This document shows positions 26,867 to 34,646 of a DNA stretch of 64,000 bases, in pieces (the first letter of the stretch is position 1; each line of letters opens with the position of its first letter). Made by a program: the position numbers and the translations under genes. Below the pieces are notes generated by a model. That model was not told the origin of the DNA. It was given only the letters and a program-made list of their open reading frames with translations, and ran no database searches. Source of the stretch: JAIOSM01 sp023143455 (GTDB taxonomy: Bacteria; Desulfobacterota; Desulfobacteria; Desulfobacterales; Desulfobacteraceae); the NCBI GenBank assembly GCA_030632885.1, contig DAOVTW010000013.1, forward strand, positions 4,876-68,875. The letters run 5' to 3'.

Positions 26867-28134
26867 ATAAATAAATCCCGTGCAAAAACAGCACCATCCC
26901 CAAGTTCTTCTTCAATTCTCATAAGCTGATTATATTTTGCAACTCTGTCGCTTCTTGAAAGAGAGCCAGTCTTTATCTGCCCGCTGTTAATACCAACTGC
27001 CAGATCTGCAATAAAAGAATCTTCTGTCTCTCCTGACCTGTGCGAAACAACAGTAGTATAACCAGCTTCTTTTGCCATCTGAATACAATCTAAGGTCTCA
27101 GTTAAAGTTCCAATCTGATTAAGTTTTATAAGGATTGAATTTGCTACTTCTTCTTTAATACCTTTTCTAAAAATATCAGGGTTTGTAACAAACAGGTCAT
27201 CTCCAACTATCTGCACTGAATCCCCAAGCCTATCAGTTAAAAGCTTAAAATTATCCCAGTCATCTTCTGCCAGACCGTCTTCTATGGAATAAAGAGGATA
27301 TTTTTTAGTCAAAGATTCATAATAGTCAATCAACTCAACTGCAGTAAGTTCTCTTCCCTCAGATCCAAAGACATATTTGCCGCCCTTGTAAAATTCACTT
27401 GCAGCAGCATCAATTGCTAGCCCAACGTCTTTTTCCGGTCTATATCCAGCAGCTTCAATGGCATCTAAAATATATTCAAAGGCCTGCTCATTTGATTTAA
27501 GATTCGGAGCAAATCCTCCTTCATCTCCAACAGAAGTACTTAATCCCGCTTTTTTTAGAATTTTACTTAAATGATGGAATATTTCAGCACCCATGCGAAC
27601 AGATTCAGTTAAAGAATCTGCACCATAGGGTAAAATCATAAATTCCTGAATATCTAAATTATTAGCAGCATGGGCACCACCATTAATAATATTCATCATG
27701 GGAACAGGAAGAGTCCTTGCATTTATTCCACCAATGTATCGATATAAAGGAAGCTCAACAGCCTGGGCAGCAGCTCTTGCCACAGCCATTGAAACTCCTA
27801 AAATTCCGTTAGCCCCAAGCCGTGACTTGTTTTCAGTACCGTCAATATCAAGCATTGTCCTATCAAGTCCTGCCTGATCCATGGCATCATATCCAATTAT
27901 CTCAGGAACAATAACTTCATTAACATTAGTTACTGCGTTGAGCACACCTTTGCCAAGATATCTTCCTTTGACATTGTCTCTCATTTCAAGTGCTTCTCTT
28001 GACCCGGTGGAAGCACCAGACGGAACAGCTGCACGACCTTTAGCACCGCAAGCTAAAACAACATCCACTTCAACAGTGGGATTACCGCGAGAATCAAGTA
28101 TTTCTCTCGCCCTAACATCAATAAGCTCTGTCAT
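26863..28134 (-). CDS. eno: Enolase
   Basis: 423 residues, normal length. Motifs include AREILDSRGNPTVEVDV, PSGASTGSREALEMRD, the signature ILIKLNQIGTLTETL, and VVSHRSGETEDSFIADL. It interconverts 2-phosphoglycerate and phosphoenolpyruvate, and in many bacteria is part of the RNA degradosome. A strong GGGGGGAG ribosome-binding site lies before the ATG. The next gene starts within its stop codon. Confidence 0.98.
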   Translation of the reverse strand: MTELIDVRAREILDSRGNPTVEVDVVLACGAKGRAAVPSGASTGSREALEMRDNVKGRYLGKGVLNAVTNVNEVIVPEIIGYDAMDQAGLDRTMLDIDGTENKSRLGANGILGVSMAVARAAAQAVELPLYRYIGGINARTLPVPMMNIINGGAHAANNLDIQEFMILPYGADSLTESVRMGAEIFHHLSKILKKAGLSTSVGDEGGFAPNLKSNEQAFEYILDAIEAAGYRPEKDVGLAIDAAASEFYKGGKYVFGSEGRELTAVELIDYYESLTKKYPLYSIEDGLAEDDWDNFKLLTDRLGDSVQIVGDDLFVTNPDIFRKGIKEEVANSILIKLNQIGTLTETLDCIQMAKEAGYTTVVSHRSGETEDSFIADLAVGINSGQIKTGSLSRSDRVAKYNQLMRIEEELGDGAVFARDLFI

Positions 28135-28639
28135 TGTCTCCCCCCTTTCTTATTTAATTAAGAACTGAAATAAATCATCTTTATAGGAAATTTAATTATT
28201 AACTTTATATTAATACCAATTAATATCTTTTCCCACAAGATTTAATCTTAAAACTTGGTAAATCAATTGATATTTTTTAAAAACCCACAAAAATAATAAA
28301 TATTTAATTCTCACTATCAATAAATTGCGATTAATATTAATTGAAGTTCTCTTTTTAGGAAATAAAATACTAAATTAATAAGACAAAACACATAATTTTT
28401 ACAAGCTTTGAATCACTATTGTTTATTAATTTTAAACAGAAAGTAAGCTTAAGGTTATATTATCAAGGACTTCAAATGTATTGGTAAGCAGAAACAAGCC
28501 TCCAAAAACAAAAAATTAAAAATATCATTTATTTAGAATTTTTATTGTTGACACATGCGAATTATTATGAAATATTTTTCAAAAGCTATTACTTTTTTTT
28601 AACCAACATTCATATATGGAGAAAAAAATGAAGATATCA
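28135..28639. other. AT-rich stretch without a convincing gene
   Basis: About 500 bases of very AT-rich DNA between eno and the accessory block. A TTGACA at 28548-28553 has only a weak AATATT at 28571. A 15-codon frame at 28628 (ATGAAGATATC..., GGAG before it) ends in TAA at 28672. Beyond these I see nothing. Confidence 0.5.
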
Positions 28640-28786
28640 TTAAAACCAATTGTCATGGGCGATTTGAAAATGTAATAAACCTCCTGGTCTGAAGATGTTT
28701 TTTCTTTTTTTTTTCTTCCATTTTTTTAAATTTTTTAACCAATTTTCTTCATATTCTTCCTTTCTTCTTAAAAGATTTTTTTTCAT
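28640..28786 (-). CDS. Possible small basic protein (48 aa)
   Basis: A 48-codon frame, ATG at 28786 to TAA at 28640. The product is very Lys/Arg-rich and Trp-containing: KKNLLRRKEEYEENWLKNL, then KKWKKKKRKNIFRPGG. AAGGGAGATGAT lies about ten bases before the ATG. It is divergent from the chimeric gene at 28832. No family recognised. AT-rich DNA yields such lysine-rich frames by chance, so confidence is low. Confidence 0.3.
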   Translation of the reverse strand: MKKNLLRRKEEYEENWLKNLKKWKKKKRKNIFRPGGLLHFQIAHDNWF

Positions 28787-28831
28787 GCATAATCATCTCC
28801 CTTAATTATTGATTCTATCTGGAGACATGTT

Positions 28832-29317
28832 GTGAATGAAAAAAATAAAAAGTGTTGTCATTGCAGGCGCTTATTTGTGCTGGATCATCGGAACAGGACA
28901 AGGCAGAATTATTGTAATAGAGAGCCCTGTCGAAAAGCAAGCAAGACTGCCAGCCAAAAAAAGTGGCTAAGCAAAACTGAAAATAAGGGCTATTTTCGTG
29001 GTTCCGATAATGTTAAGCGAGTTCAAGAATGGAGAAAAAACAATCCGGGATATTGGAAACGAACAAAATGCTCAACTGCGTTACAAGATTCCTTAATGAC
29101 GCAACCTATTGAAAATAAAGCAGATAATGGCGTTTTTAATTTTTGTTTTGAATTCAATGGCTTCCATATAATTCTGCCTTTTTTAGACAGCAACAAACTC
29201 ATCAACGGCAAGAGATTTATATTTTGGGATAACACAGCCCTTGTCATCCCTTTCTCAGCAATCGGGTTGTATTATTTATATTATTTTAATACCATTTTTT
29301 TTGACAGAGTCAATTAA
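28832..29317 (+). pseudogene. Chimeric gene: Cys-rich N-terminal domain fused to unrelated sequence
   Basis: The frame starts at GTG (GGAG eight bases before) and runs 161 codons. Residues 1 to about 98 look like genuine protein: a cysteine cluster (C8, C9, C11, C28, C33), basic helices, KRVQEWRKNNPGYWKRTK, then ALQDSLMTQPIENK. After NG (about 29128) the sequence changes to hydrophobic, low-complexity residues. That part is the reverse complement of an antitoxin-like gene start (see 29093-29167). I take it as a truncated gene joined to another locus. The intact family resembles proteins I associate with mobile DNA, but I cannot name it. Confidence 0.5.
29093..29167 (-). pseudogene. Truncated VapB/AbrB-type antitoxin start
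   Basis: On the minus strand the frame begins MEAIEFKTKIKN and then loses similarity, ending at TAA 29093. The intact antitoxin at 32427-32639 begins MEAIEFRTRIKN. The DNA around both starts also matches, including GGxAGAAT just before the ATG. This is a remnant of a second copy of that antitoxin, cut after about 12 codons. Confidence 0.65.
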
Positions 29318-29593
29318 TGGAGAATAATTATTTTCATTAAATCTGTTTAATCCGATTAAAAAAGGTTCTATTTTTGTATTTATTTTTCTTGTTAATTTCC
29401 AGATTTTTCCAACAATGAAATCATTATTAGCGTCTGTATTGTTGGTAACTATCATCAAATCGATATCACTGTCATCAGTCTCAGTATCTGAAGAATAGCT
29501 ACCGTATAAAAACGCGTTATTAACAGTAATACCTTCTGCTCTTAACAAGGCAATATATTTTCCTAATGTCGCTATAATTTCTTTTTTAGCCAT
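29276..29593 (-). CDS. MNT-type minimal nucleotidyltransferase (HEPN partner)
   Basis: 105 residues with the nucleotidyltransferase motif FLYGSYSSDTETDDSDIDLMIV: G31-S32 and the metal-binding D43-x-D45. Such small MNT proteins pair with HEPN proteins as toxin-antitoxin modules; in studied cases the MNT partner adenylylates (AMPylates) the HEPN RNase and silences it. Its start overlaps the end of the HEPN gene by 22 bases. Its last bases overlap the 3' end of the chimeric pseudogene. Confidence 0.85.
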   Translation of the reverse strand: MAKKEIIATLGKYIALLRAEGITVNNAFLYGSYSSDTETDDSDIDLMIVTNNTDANNDFIVGKIWKLTRKINTKIEPFLIGLNRFNENNYSPLIDSVKKNGIKII

Positions 29594-29964
29594 TGTAACA
29601 ACTCTTTTGTTTGAGAAAAATAATTTTCAACACTTTCTTTTGTAGGAATGATTGGATTATAGTCCGGGTATCTACCCTGCAATTGATACTTCATTAATAT
29701 TCCTAAAAAAATATCATCATCATCATCATTATCAAATTTCAATTTTGCTTTTTCCGATAGCAATATTAAATTATGACTTCGAGGAGCAATGTCTTTTGTT
29801 ATTTTTACAACATGTGCTTTTATAGCCCTTTCAATCACTAAATGACAAAAAAACAGTCCGTGTAAAAATCTATTTTTTTGAATTAAAATATCGGCTGTTA
29901 ATATATTATCTTCTGCTTCATTTATCCAGTAATCTATCTGATTTTGTAAATCTAATATAGTCAT
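29572..29964 (-). CDS. HEPN-domain protein (probable RNase toxin of HEPN/MNT pair)
   Basis: 130 residues, all-helical HEPN pattern: DYWINEAEDNILTADILI, then GLFFCHLVIERAIKAHVVKI, then R62-S-H64-NLILLSEKA. The R-x-H element is the likely catalytic motif of HEPN RNases. Residues 78-83 are a run of aspartates encoded by a GAT repeat. Upstream position with an overlapping MNT gene is the classic HEPN/MNT order. It could also be part of a two-subunit nucleotidyltransferase of other function. Confidence 0.8.
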   Translation of the reverse strand: MTILDLQNQIDYWINEAEDNILTADILIQKNRFLHGLFFCHLVIERAIKAHVVKITKDIAPRSHNLILLSEKAKLKFDNDDDDDIFLGILMKYQLQGRYPDYNPIIPTKESVENYFSQTKELLQWLKKKL

Positions 29965-30066
29965 AATAAATCCTTGCCGACTTGATCTTTATAATTATCA
30001 ATATAAATCAAGTATGCAGTTAATACAATAAATAAATGTGATTTAGCAAATTAGCCATCGACCGAT

Positions 30067-30198
30067 TTAGCCCTTTTTTGCTGTTTTGAGGGAGCTTGGT
30101 GCCTTAGATAATCTGAATACTTTTATGCCTGACATCTCTTTTAGTCCATTGCCGCAGGCAAAATTAGGTAACCAGCGATAAAGAGCTTCTGGCAACAT
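30067..30198 (-). pseudogene. 43-residue C-terminal remnant of an unidentified protein
   Basis: In an otherwise gene-free 375-base stretch (29965-30339), the minus strand carries MLPEALYRWLPNFACGNG followed by LKEMSGIKVFRLSKAPSSLK and a stop. The composition (Trp, Pro, Cys, Gly) is protein-like and the DNA is less AT-rich than its surroundings. TAA directly precedes the ATG and there is no ribosome-binding site, so it is probably the tail of a lost gene. Confidence 0.35.
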
Positions 30199-30339
30199 TT
30201 ATAAAAAAAGCAGCAACCAAAATAATTGATCTGCAAATTTGCAAATAGCATTTAGCTTGTTTGACTTTTTCCTCCTATTTATAATATATAAGGAAAATAA
30301 TCGACATAATTAACTAATAACTTTTTTTGGAGATATCTC

Positions 30340-31011
30340 ATTAAAAATAAATTTATAAAAACATTATCAGCACTAGTATGCTTATTGTTTTTTGTAAGTG
30401 CTTGTACCACAATAAACCCATACACAGAAGAAAAACAAACAAGCAAACTTGCTATTGGTGCAGGTATAGGTGCTGCTAGCGGTGCTCTTATAGGATACTT
30501 AACAACAAAAGGGGAAAAAAGAAGAAGAAATGCCCTTATAGGTGCAGGTGTAGGTGGTCTTGCCGGAGGTTCCATTGGATATTATATGGATGTTCAGGAA
30601 GCCAAACTTAAACAAGAGCTTCGCGGAACCGGTGTAAGTGTGACAAGAAACGGGAACGATATAATTTTAAACATGCCGGGCAATATCACTTTTAAAACAG
30701 GATCTTCAAATTTGAATGCCAAATTTTATGGGATTCTTGATTCAGTATCAAAAGTACTGAACAAATACAAAAAAACATATATAGATATCAAAGGGTATAC
30801 AGATAGCGTAGGAGGTCGTGAATACAATCAAAAGTTATCTGATAACAGAGCTTCAAGTGTGGCAGGATACCTTGTATCAAAAAATGTTATGGCAGGAAGA
30901 ATTCTTAAAATGGGCTACGGGGAAGATTACCCGATTGCATCAAATTCAACACCTAATGGTCGGTCTCAAAACAGAAGAGTAACAATAGAGATGAGTCCTA
31001 TAACTGAATAA
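30340..31011 (+). CDS. OmpA-family lipoprotein with glycine zipper (probable ATT start)
   Basis: From ATT 30340 the product is 223 residues with a full lipoprotein signal: KNKFIKT, hydrophobic LSALVCLLFFV, lipobox VSAC. A glycine-zipper domain (AIGAGIGAASGALIGY; ALIGAGVGGLAGGSIGYYMD) and an OmpA-like peptidoglycan-binding domain (IKGYTDSVGGREYNQKLSDNRASSVAGYL, GRSQNRRVTI) follow. No ATG, GTG or TTG lies between the in-frame stop at 30307 and TTG 30385, and starting there would remove most of the signal. GGAG at 30329-30332 fits ATT. It resembles E. coli YiaD. Confidence 0.85.
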   Translation: MKNKFIKTLSALVCLLFFVSACTTINPYTEEKQTSKLAIGAGIGAASGALIGYLTTKGEKRRRNALIGAGVGGLAGGSIGYYMDVQEAKLKQELRGTGVSVTRNGNDIILNMPGNITFKTGSSNLNAKFYGILDSVSKVLNKYKKTYIDIKGYTDSVGGREYNQKLSDNRASSVAGYLVSKNVMAGRILKMGYGEDYPIASNSTPNGRSQNRRVTIEMSPITE

Positions 31012-31134
31012 ATAAACAGATATGGTTATAAAATATTTTTTATTCCTTTAAGTGCCAGGCCGGACTTACCAAAAAAAGAGCAGAAGAAATTTTCAAAAAT
31101 CATAGAACTTATTTTTGATGGTTTATTTGAACAC

Positions 31135-31162
31135 TTGACAACTTATACCTGTCTCATATAGT
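31135..31162 (+). promoter_or_regulatory. Probable promoter for adk
   Basis: TTGACA (31135-31140), a 16-base spacer, then TATAGT (31157-31162), 70 bases before the adk start. It would allow adk to be transcribed apart from the lipoprotein gene. Confidence 0.55.
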
Positions 31163-31232
31163 TATTGATATATTTATTTTTTGATATTAAATTATTAATT
31201 TTGTAACTTTATAACAAGTTTAGGAGATTTTG

Positions 31233-31907
31233 ATGAATATTCTTTTTTTTGGACCTAATGGAAGTGGGAAGGGAACCCAGGGAACTATCCTGAAAGACAA
31301 ATATAATATGGCTCATATTGAATCTGGTTTAATTTTTCGTGATAATATCAAAGGCGGAACAGATCTTGGGAAAAAAGCCAAAGAGTATATTGACAGGGGC
31401 GATCTTGTACCTGATGATATTACCATCCCCATGGTTCTTGACAGACTAAAACAAGATGATTGCAGCAATGGATGGCTCCTTGATGGATTTCCAAGAAACA
31501 AAGTTCAGGCTGAAAAACTTGATGAATCTTTAACAAAAGCTGGTATGAAGGTTGATTATGTTATTGAAATTCTTCTTGACCGACAGATTGCAAAGGACAG
31601 AATTATGGGACGCCGTCTTTGCGAAAACAATAACAACCATCCAAATAATATATTTATTGATGCTATCAAACCTGATGGAGATAAATGCCGTGTATGTGGT
31701 GGTGGATTAACTAAACGTGATGATGACCAGGATTCAGATGCAATAGATAAAAGACACTCTATTTATTATGATGCAGATACTGGTACTCTTGCTTCTGCAT
31801 ATCATTTTAAAGCAGTTGCTGAAAAAGACAGCTCTGTTAAATATCTCACACTTGCCGGGGAAAAAGATCTTAAATCTGTAACAGATGAGCTTATTTCTAA
31901 GCTTTAG
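31233..31907 (+). CDS. adk: Adenylate kinase
   Basis: 224 residues from ATG 31233 (AGGAG six bases before; a TTG three bases earlier is less likely). P-loop GPNGSGKGTQ, AMP-binding region (IESGLIFRDNI), GWLLDGFPRNKVQAEKL, and a LID region with cysteines (CRVCGG). It converts ATP and AMP to two ADP. In many bacteria adk lies between secY and infA; here it stands alone between two toxin-antitoxin loci, with its own promoter and a terminator after it. Confidence 0.95.
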   Translation: MNILFFGPNGSGKGTQGTILKDKYNMAHIESGLIFRDNIKGGTDLGKKAKEYIDRGDLVPDDITIPMVLDRLKQDDCSNGWLLDGFPRNKVQAEKLDESLTKAGMKVDYVIEILLDRQIAKDRIMGRRLCENNNNHPNNIFIDAIKPDGDKCRVCGGGLTKRDDDQDSDAIDKRHSIYYDADTGTLASAYHFKAVAEKDSSVKYLTLAGEKDLKSVTDELISKL

Positions 31908-31930
31908 TATTTTTTTTATAGTATAAAAAT

Positions 31931-31980
31931 AATCAGGGATCAGATGGTTTTTATTAAATCTGATTCCTGATTTTGGTTTT
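31931..31980. terminator. Strong intrinsic terminator between adk and vapC
   Basis: AATCAGGGATCAGAT (31931-31945) pairs with ATCTGATTCCTGATT (31958-31972), 14 of 15 positions. TTGGTTTT follows on the plus strand and a T-rich stretch follows on the minus strand, so it can end both adk and vapC transcripts. Confidence 0.85.
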
Positions 31981-32008
31981 AAGTATTTTGAAATTATCTA
32001 ATACTTTT

Positions 32009-32440
32009 TTATTTGAATGGATTAATGATTGTTAGCCTGTTCTCAAGTTTAAAACCATCTTGCATATCTTCTGATAATAAAAAATCTGCATCACAATCAA
32101 GGGCGCTTGCTGTCACAACGCTGTCCCAGAATGAAAAACTATGATCAGTTCGTATCTTTGAGGCTTTTAAAAGTATATCTTGAGACAATTCAAAAATTGT
32201 ATATTTTTTGTATAGTGAATCAATAAAATTTTGAATTTTATTTTCTGAAAAATTTGCTTTTTTGATCAAATTCACACACATTTCATTTACTATTTGAGTA
32301 CTGATAAGAATTTCGCATTCTTTTATAATTGTTCCTGCAATTTTTGTTTTTCCTAAATTTTGTGATTGGATAAATGAATAAAGCCAAATATTCGTATCTA
32401 CAAAATATGTTGAATCAAGCTGAATATTAAAGTCTTTCAT
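32009..32440 (-). CDS. vapC: VapC-type PIN-domain toxin
   Basis: 143 residues, single PIN domain. Acidic active-site candidates are D15 (FVDTNIW), E53 (IVNEM), D106 (FWDSVV) and D125 (LLSED). PIN toxins are magnesium-dependent RNases, commonly cutting tRNA or rRNA. Its start overlaps the antitoxin gene by 14 bases, the usual order. Confidence 0.88.
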   Translation of the reverse strand: MKDFNIQLDSTYFVDTNIWLYSFIQSQNLGKTKIAGTIIKECEILISTQIVNEMCVNLIKKANFSENKIQNFIDSLYKKYTIFELSQDILLKASKIRTDHSFSFWDSVVTASALDCDADFLLSEDMQDGFKLENRLTIINPFK

Positions 32441-32639
32441 AGATTTCTTTTTTCAAAAGAGGCGAAAAGTCTTTTAAATGCATTGGGTTTGCCAATAATT
32501 TATTAATTATATCAGAATGCCTGGTTCTTTGCTCGCTTATTATTATAACCTTTACAGTACTGCCACTTTTTTGTTTAAACTTCTCAGGTATCCTAATACT
32601 CCCGTTTTTGATTCTTGTCCTAAATTCAATGGCTTCCAT
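32427..32639 (-). CDS. vapB: VapB-type antitoxin
   Basis: 70 residues. The N-terminus MEAIEFRTRIKNGSIRIPEKF is an AbrB/MazE-like swapped-hairpin DNA-binding element, and the C-terminal part (SDIINKLLANPMHLKDFSPLL) would wrap the toxin. GAGAGGTAGAAT lies before the ATG. A broken second copy of the same gene start lies at 29093-29167. Confidence 0.82.
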   Translation of the reverse strand: MEAIEFRTRIKNGSIRIPEKFKQKSGSTVKVIIISEQRTRHSDIINKLLANPMHLKDFSPLLKKEIYERL

Positions 32640-32787
32640 AACATTCTACCTCTCTTTAAATTGAACCCTTATATAATCTCTGTTGACTATGAAAAGTATT
32701 TTATAACACTTCTCATGAATTTCAAAGCATTTTAATCGTGATTATAATCATTTTGAGACATTTATTAAACTTATTTTTTTAGTTTTT

Positions 32788-34164
32788 TTAAGAAAAGATA
32801 TAAAATCCTAAATCTTTGTCATAGGGAGGAGGGTTATAAAACTTGCCCTGGACAAAACCATCCTTAACCGTATCTGCAATTACCCGCCTTTTAATGACTG
32901 ATCTGTTTTTATCCTTTAAGGTAAATTTGACATCAAGTATATCTTGGGGCCTGACTTCATGTCGGCTTGCAATCTGAAACCCAATGCTTTGCATGGATAA
33001 TTCTGTTACTGTAATTGATCCACTCCCCTGAATTTTAAAAAAAGCAAACTCTCCCTGGAGAGAAACTTTCTTACCATACTTTTTCTTTTGTTCTGCCTGG
33101 ATATTCTTGGCTTCTTTTGTTTCTTGTTCAAGCAGAGGTTGAATGTTTTCTCCAAGATTTTCAATACTTTCTTCGTACTCAATTGGTTGTTGTGATAATT
33201 TTTTATCAAAAATTGATGCTAATTTTTCTATATCATAAGTATCTAAAGTATGCTCAGATACTCGTATATTGCAGGTTATTTCCTTTGCAAATTGGTTGTC
33301 AAAGTTTTCAAACTGATTTAAAAAACGCTCTTTTGCCTGGGCTGCTTGTTGATCATTAGTCTTGGGCATAAGAACAATAAATTCATCTGCTTCATACCTA
33401 AAAACCTGATCCACTTTTCTTACTGTTTTTTTAAGAACCAATGCTATTTTTTTGATTATGTCATCACCGATTGCATGTCCATGTTTATTGGTTATAAGCT
33501 TAAATTCTTCAATATCCAACACAAGAATTGAAAAAGGAGTTTTATAACGCTTAAGCGCTTCCATTCTATTATTAACAGAACGCTCAAAACCATTACGGTT
33601 ATTCACTCCTGTCAATTGATCTTTCCATGCAATTTTCTGTAATGCCTGGTTATAGTACGATCTTTCAATGGCGATGGCAGCATACTCTGCAATGGACGAC
33701 AAAATCTTTAATTCCATGGCAGTGAAGTTTTCTCCACTGATTTTATTTATCAGTTCAATCACACCAAATATTTTATTGCCAGTGATTAAAGGTACACCAA
33801 TAATTGATTTGGTTTTAAAACCTGTCTGTTTGTCAACATTGATATCAAATCGTCGATCATGCTCAACATCATCCACAATCAATGATTGTCCTGTAGTAAC
33901 TATGTAACCTACAATACCTTTCCCCTTGGGCAATCTCATCCCTTGCAGCTCTGCCTGATTATTCCCAACCACTATTGTAAAAACCATCTCATCAGTTTTA
34001 GAGTCATTTAATAACAAAGACCAGTTTTCCGGCTGAAAAATATCACCTATCTGATACATGATTACATCAAAGGTCTCTTTAATGGATTTTGCCTTGGAAA
34101 GCGGCTTGCCAAGTTCAAGAAAGAACGAAAAATCATTCTGAATTTTAGCGATTTCGTGGTGCAT
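32788..34164 (-). CDS. GAF - degenerate GGDEF - PilZ protein
   Basis: 458 residues. GAF sensor domain (about 20-170: VGYIVTTGQSLIVDDVEHDRRFD, GVPLITGNKIFGVIELINK). A GGDEF-fold domain (about 180-300: DQLTGVNNRNGFERSV, FSILVLDIEEFKLINKHGHAIGDD-like) in which the signature is YEADEF rather than GGDEF. A C-terminal PilZ-like region has the ELSMQSIGF element, but the preceding RxxxR is not clear. It is probably a catalytically inactive cyclic-di-GMP-linked regulator. Single-gene unit. Confidence 0.82.
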   Translation of the reverse strand: MHHEIAKIQNDFSFFLELGKPLSKAKSIKETFDVIMYQIGDIFQPENWSLLLNDSKTDEMVFTIVVGNNQAELQGMRLPKGKGIVGYIVTTGQSLIVDDVEHDRRFDINVDKQTGFKTKSIIGVPLITGNKIFGVIELINKISGENFTAMELKILSSIAEYAAIAIERSYYNQALQKIAWKDQLTGVNNRNGFERSVNNRMEALKRYKTPFSILVLDIEEFKLITNKHGHAIGDDIIKKIALVLKKTVRKVDQVFRYEADEFIVLMPKTNDQQAAQAKERFLNQFENFDNQFAKEITCNIRVSEHTLDTYDIEKLASIFDKKLSQQPIEYEESIENLGENIQPLLEQETKEAKNIQAEQKKKYGKKVSLQGEFAFFKIQGSGSITVTELSMQSIGFQIASRHEVRPQDILDVKFTLKDKNRSVIKRRVIADTVKDGFVQGKFYNPPPYDKDLGFYIFS

Positions 34165-34288
34165 AATAAACCCCTTATTATGAAGTGTATGATTCTATGC
34201 TAATATAGCAATATTGATACTGTCAAGAACATTTTTTTAAAAATTTTATAATTATTTGTACACACTAAAGTTTATTGTAAAATTTTGC

Positions 34289-34317
34289 TTGATTTTAGAA
34301 AAAAAATTTGCTAAATA
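34289..34317 (+). promoter_or_regulatory. Probable promoter for rpsU
   Basis: TTGATT (34289-34294), a 17-base spacer, then TAAATA (34312-34317), with rpsU starting 31-49 bases later depending on the start codon. Confidence 0.5.
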
Positions 34318-34365
34318 CTACTAGTTCAAAAAGATGTAAAAAAAATTATGAAAGGGGCGATGTTT

Positions 34366-34569
34366 TTGAAGAGTATTAATGTTTATGTTATAGATAATGA
34401 TGTTGAAAGAGCAATGAAAATCTTAAAGAAAAAGATACAGAACGACGGTCTTTTTAAAAGATTAAAATTGAAGAAATATCATGAAAAACCGTGTCAGCAC
34501 AGGCGACGTAAAGATAGAGAAGCATTAAGACGGCAACGAATTGCACAAACCCGCAGAAAAACTAGATAA
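34366..34569 (+). CDS. rpsU: 30S ribosomal protein S21
   Basis: 67 residues from TTG 34366 (MKSINVYVIDNDVERAMKILKKKIQNDG...), rich in Lys and Arg, with the S21 pattern and a basic tail (HRRRKDREALRRQRIAQTRRKTR). Only AAAGGGG at 34351-34357 looks like a ribosome-binding site, and its spacing fits TTG 34366. ATG 34348 contains it and ATG 34360 is too close. Annotations may use 34348 instead. Confidence 0.88.
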   Translation: MKSINVYVIDNDVERAMKILKKKIQNDGLFKRLKLKKYHEKPCQHRRRKDREALRRQRIAQTRRKTR

Positions 34570-34588
34570 ACAAATTTGAGTATCCAAT

Positions 34589-34636
34589 ACCCGATAATAA
34601 GACATTTATATTCTTTTCTTTTATCGGGTTTTGTTT
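34589..34636 (+). terminator. Intrinsic terminator after rpsU
   Basis: ACCCGATAA (34589-34597) pairs with TTATCGGGT (34621-34629), followed by TTTTGTTTT. It lies between rpsU and folC. Confidence 0.8.
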
Positions 34637-34646
34637 TATCTGAAGA

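Noticed and set aside
29023..29247. 74-codon minus-strand frame within the chimeric region
   Set aside because: Different frame from the antitoxin remnant and no protein-like pattern.
28135..30339. Intact insertion sequence or transposase in the accessory block
   Set aside because: Only fragments are visible; no transposase motif, paired terminal inverted repeats or target duplication found.
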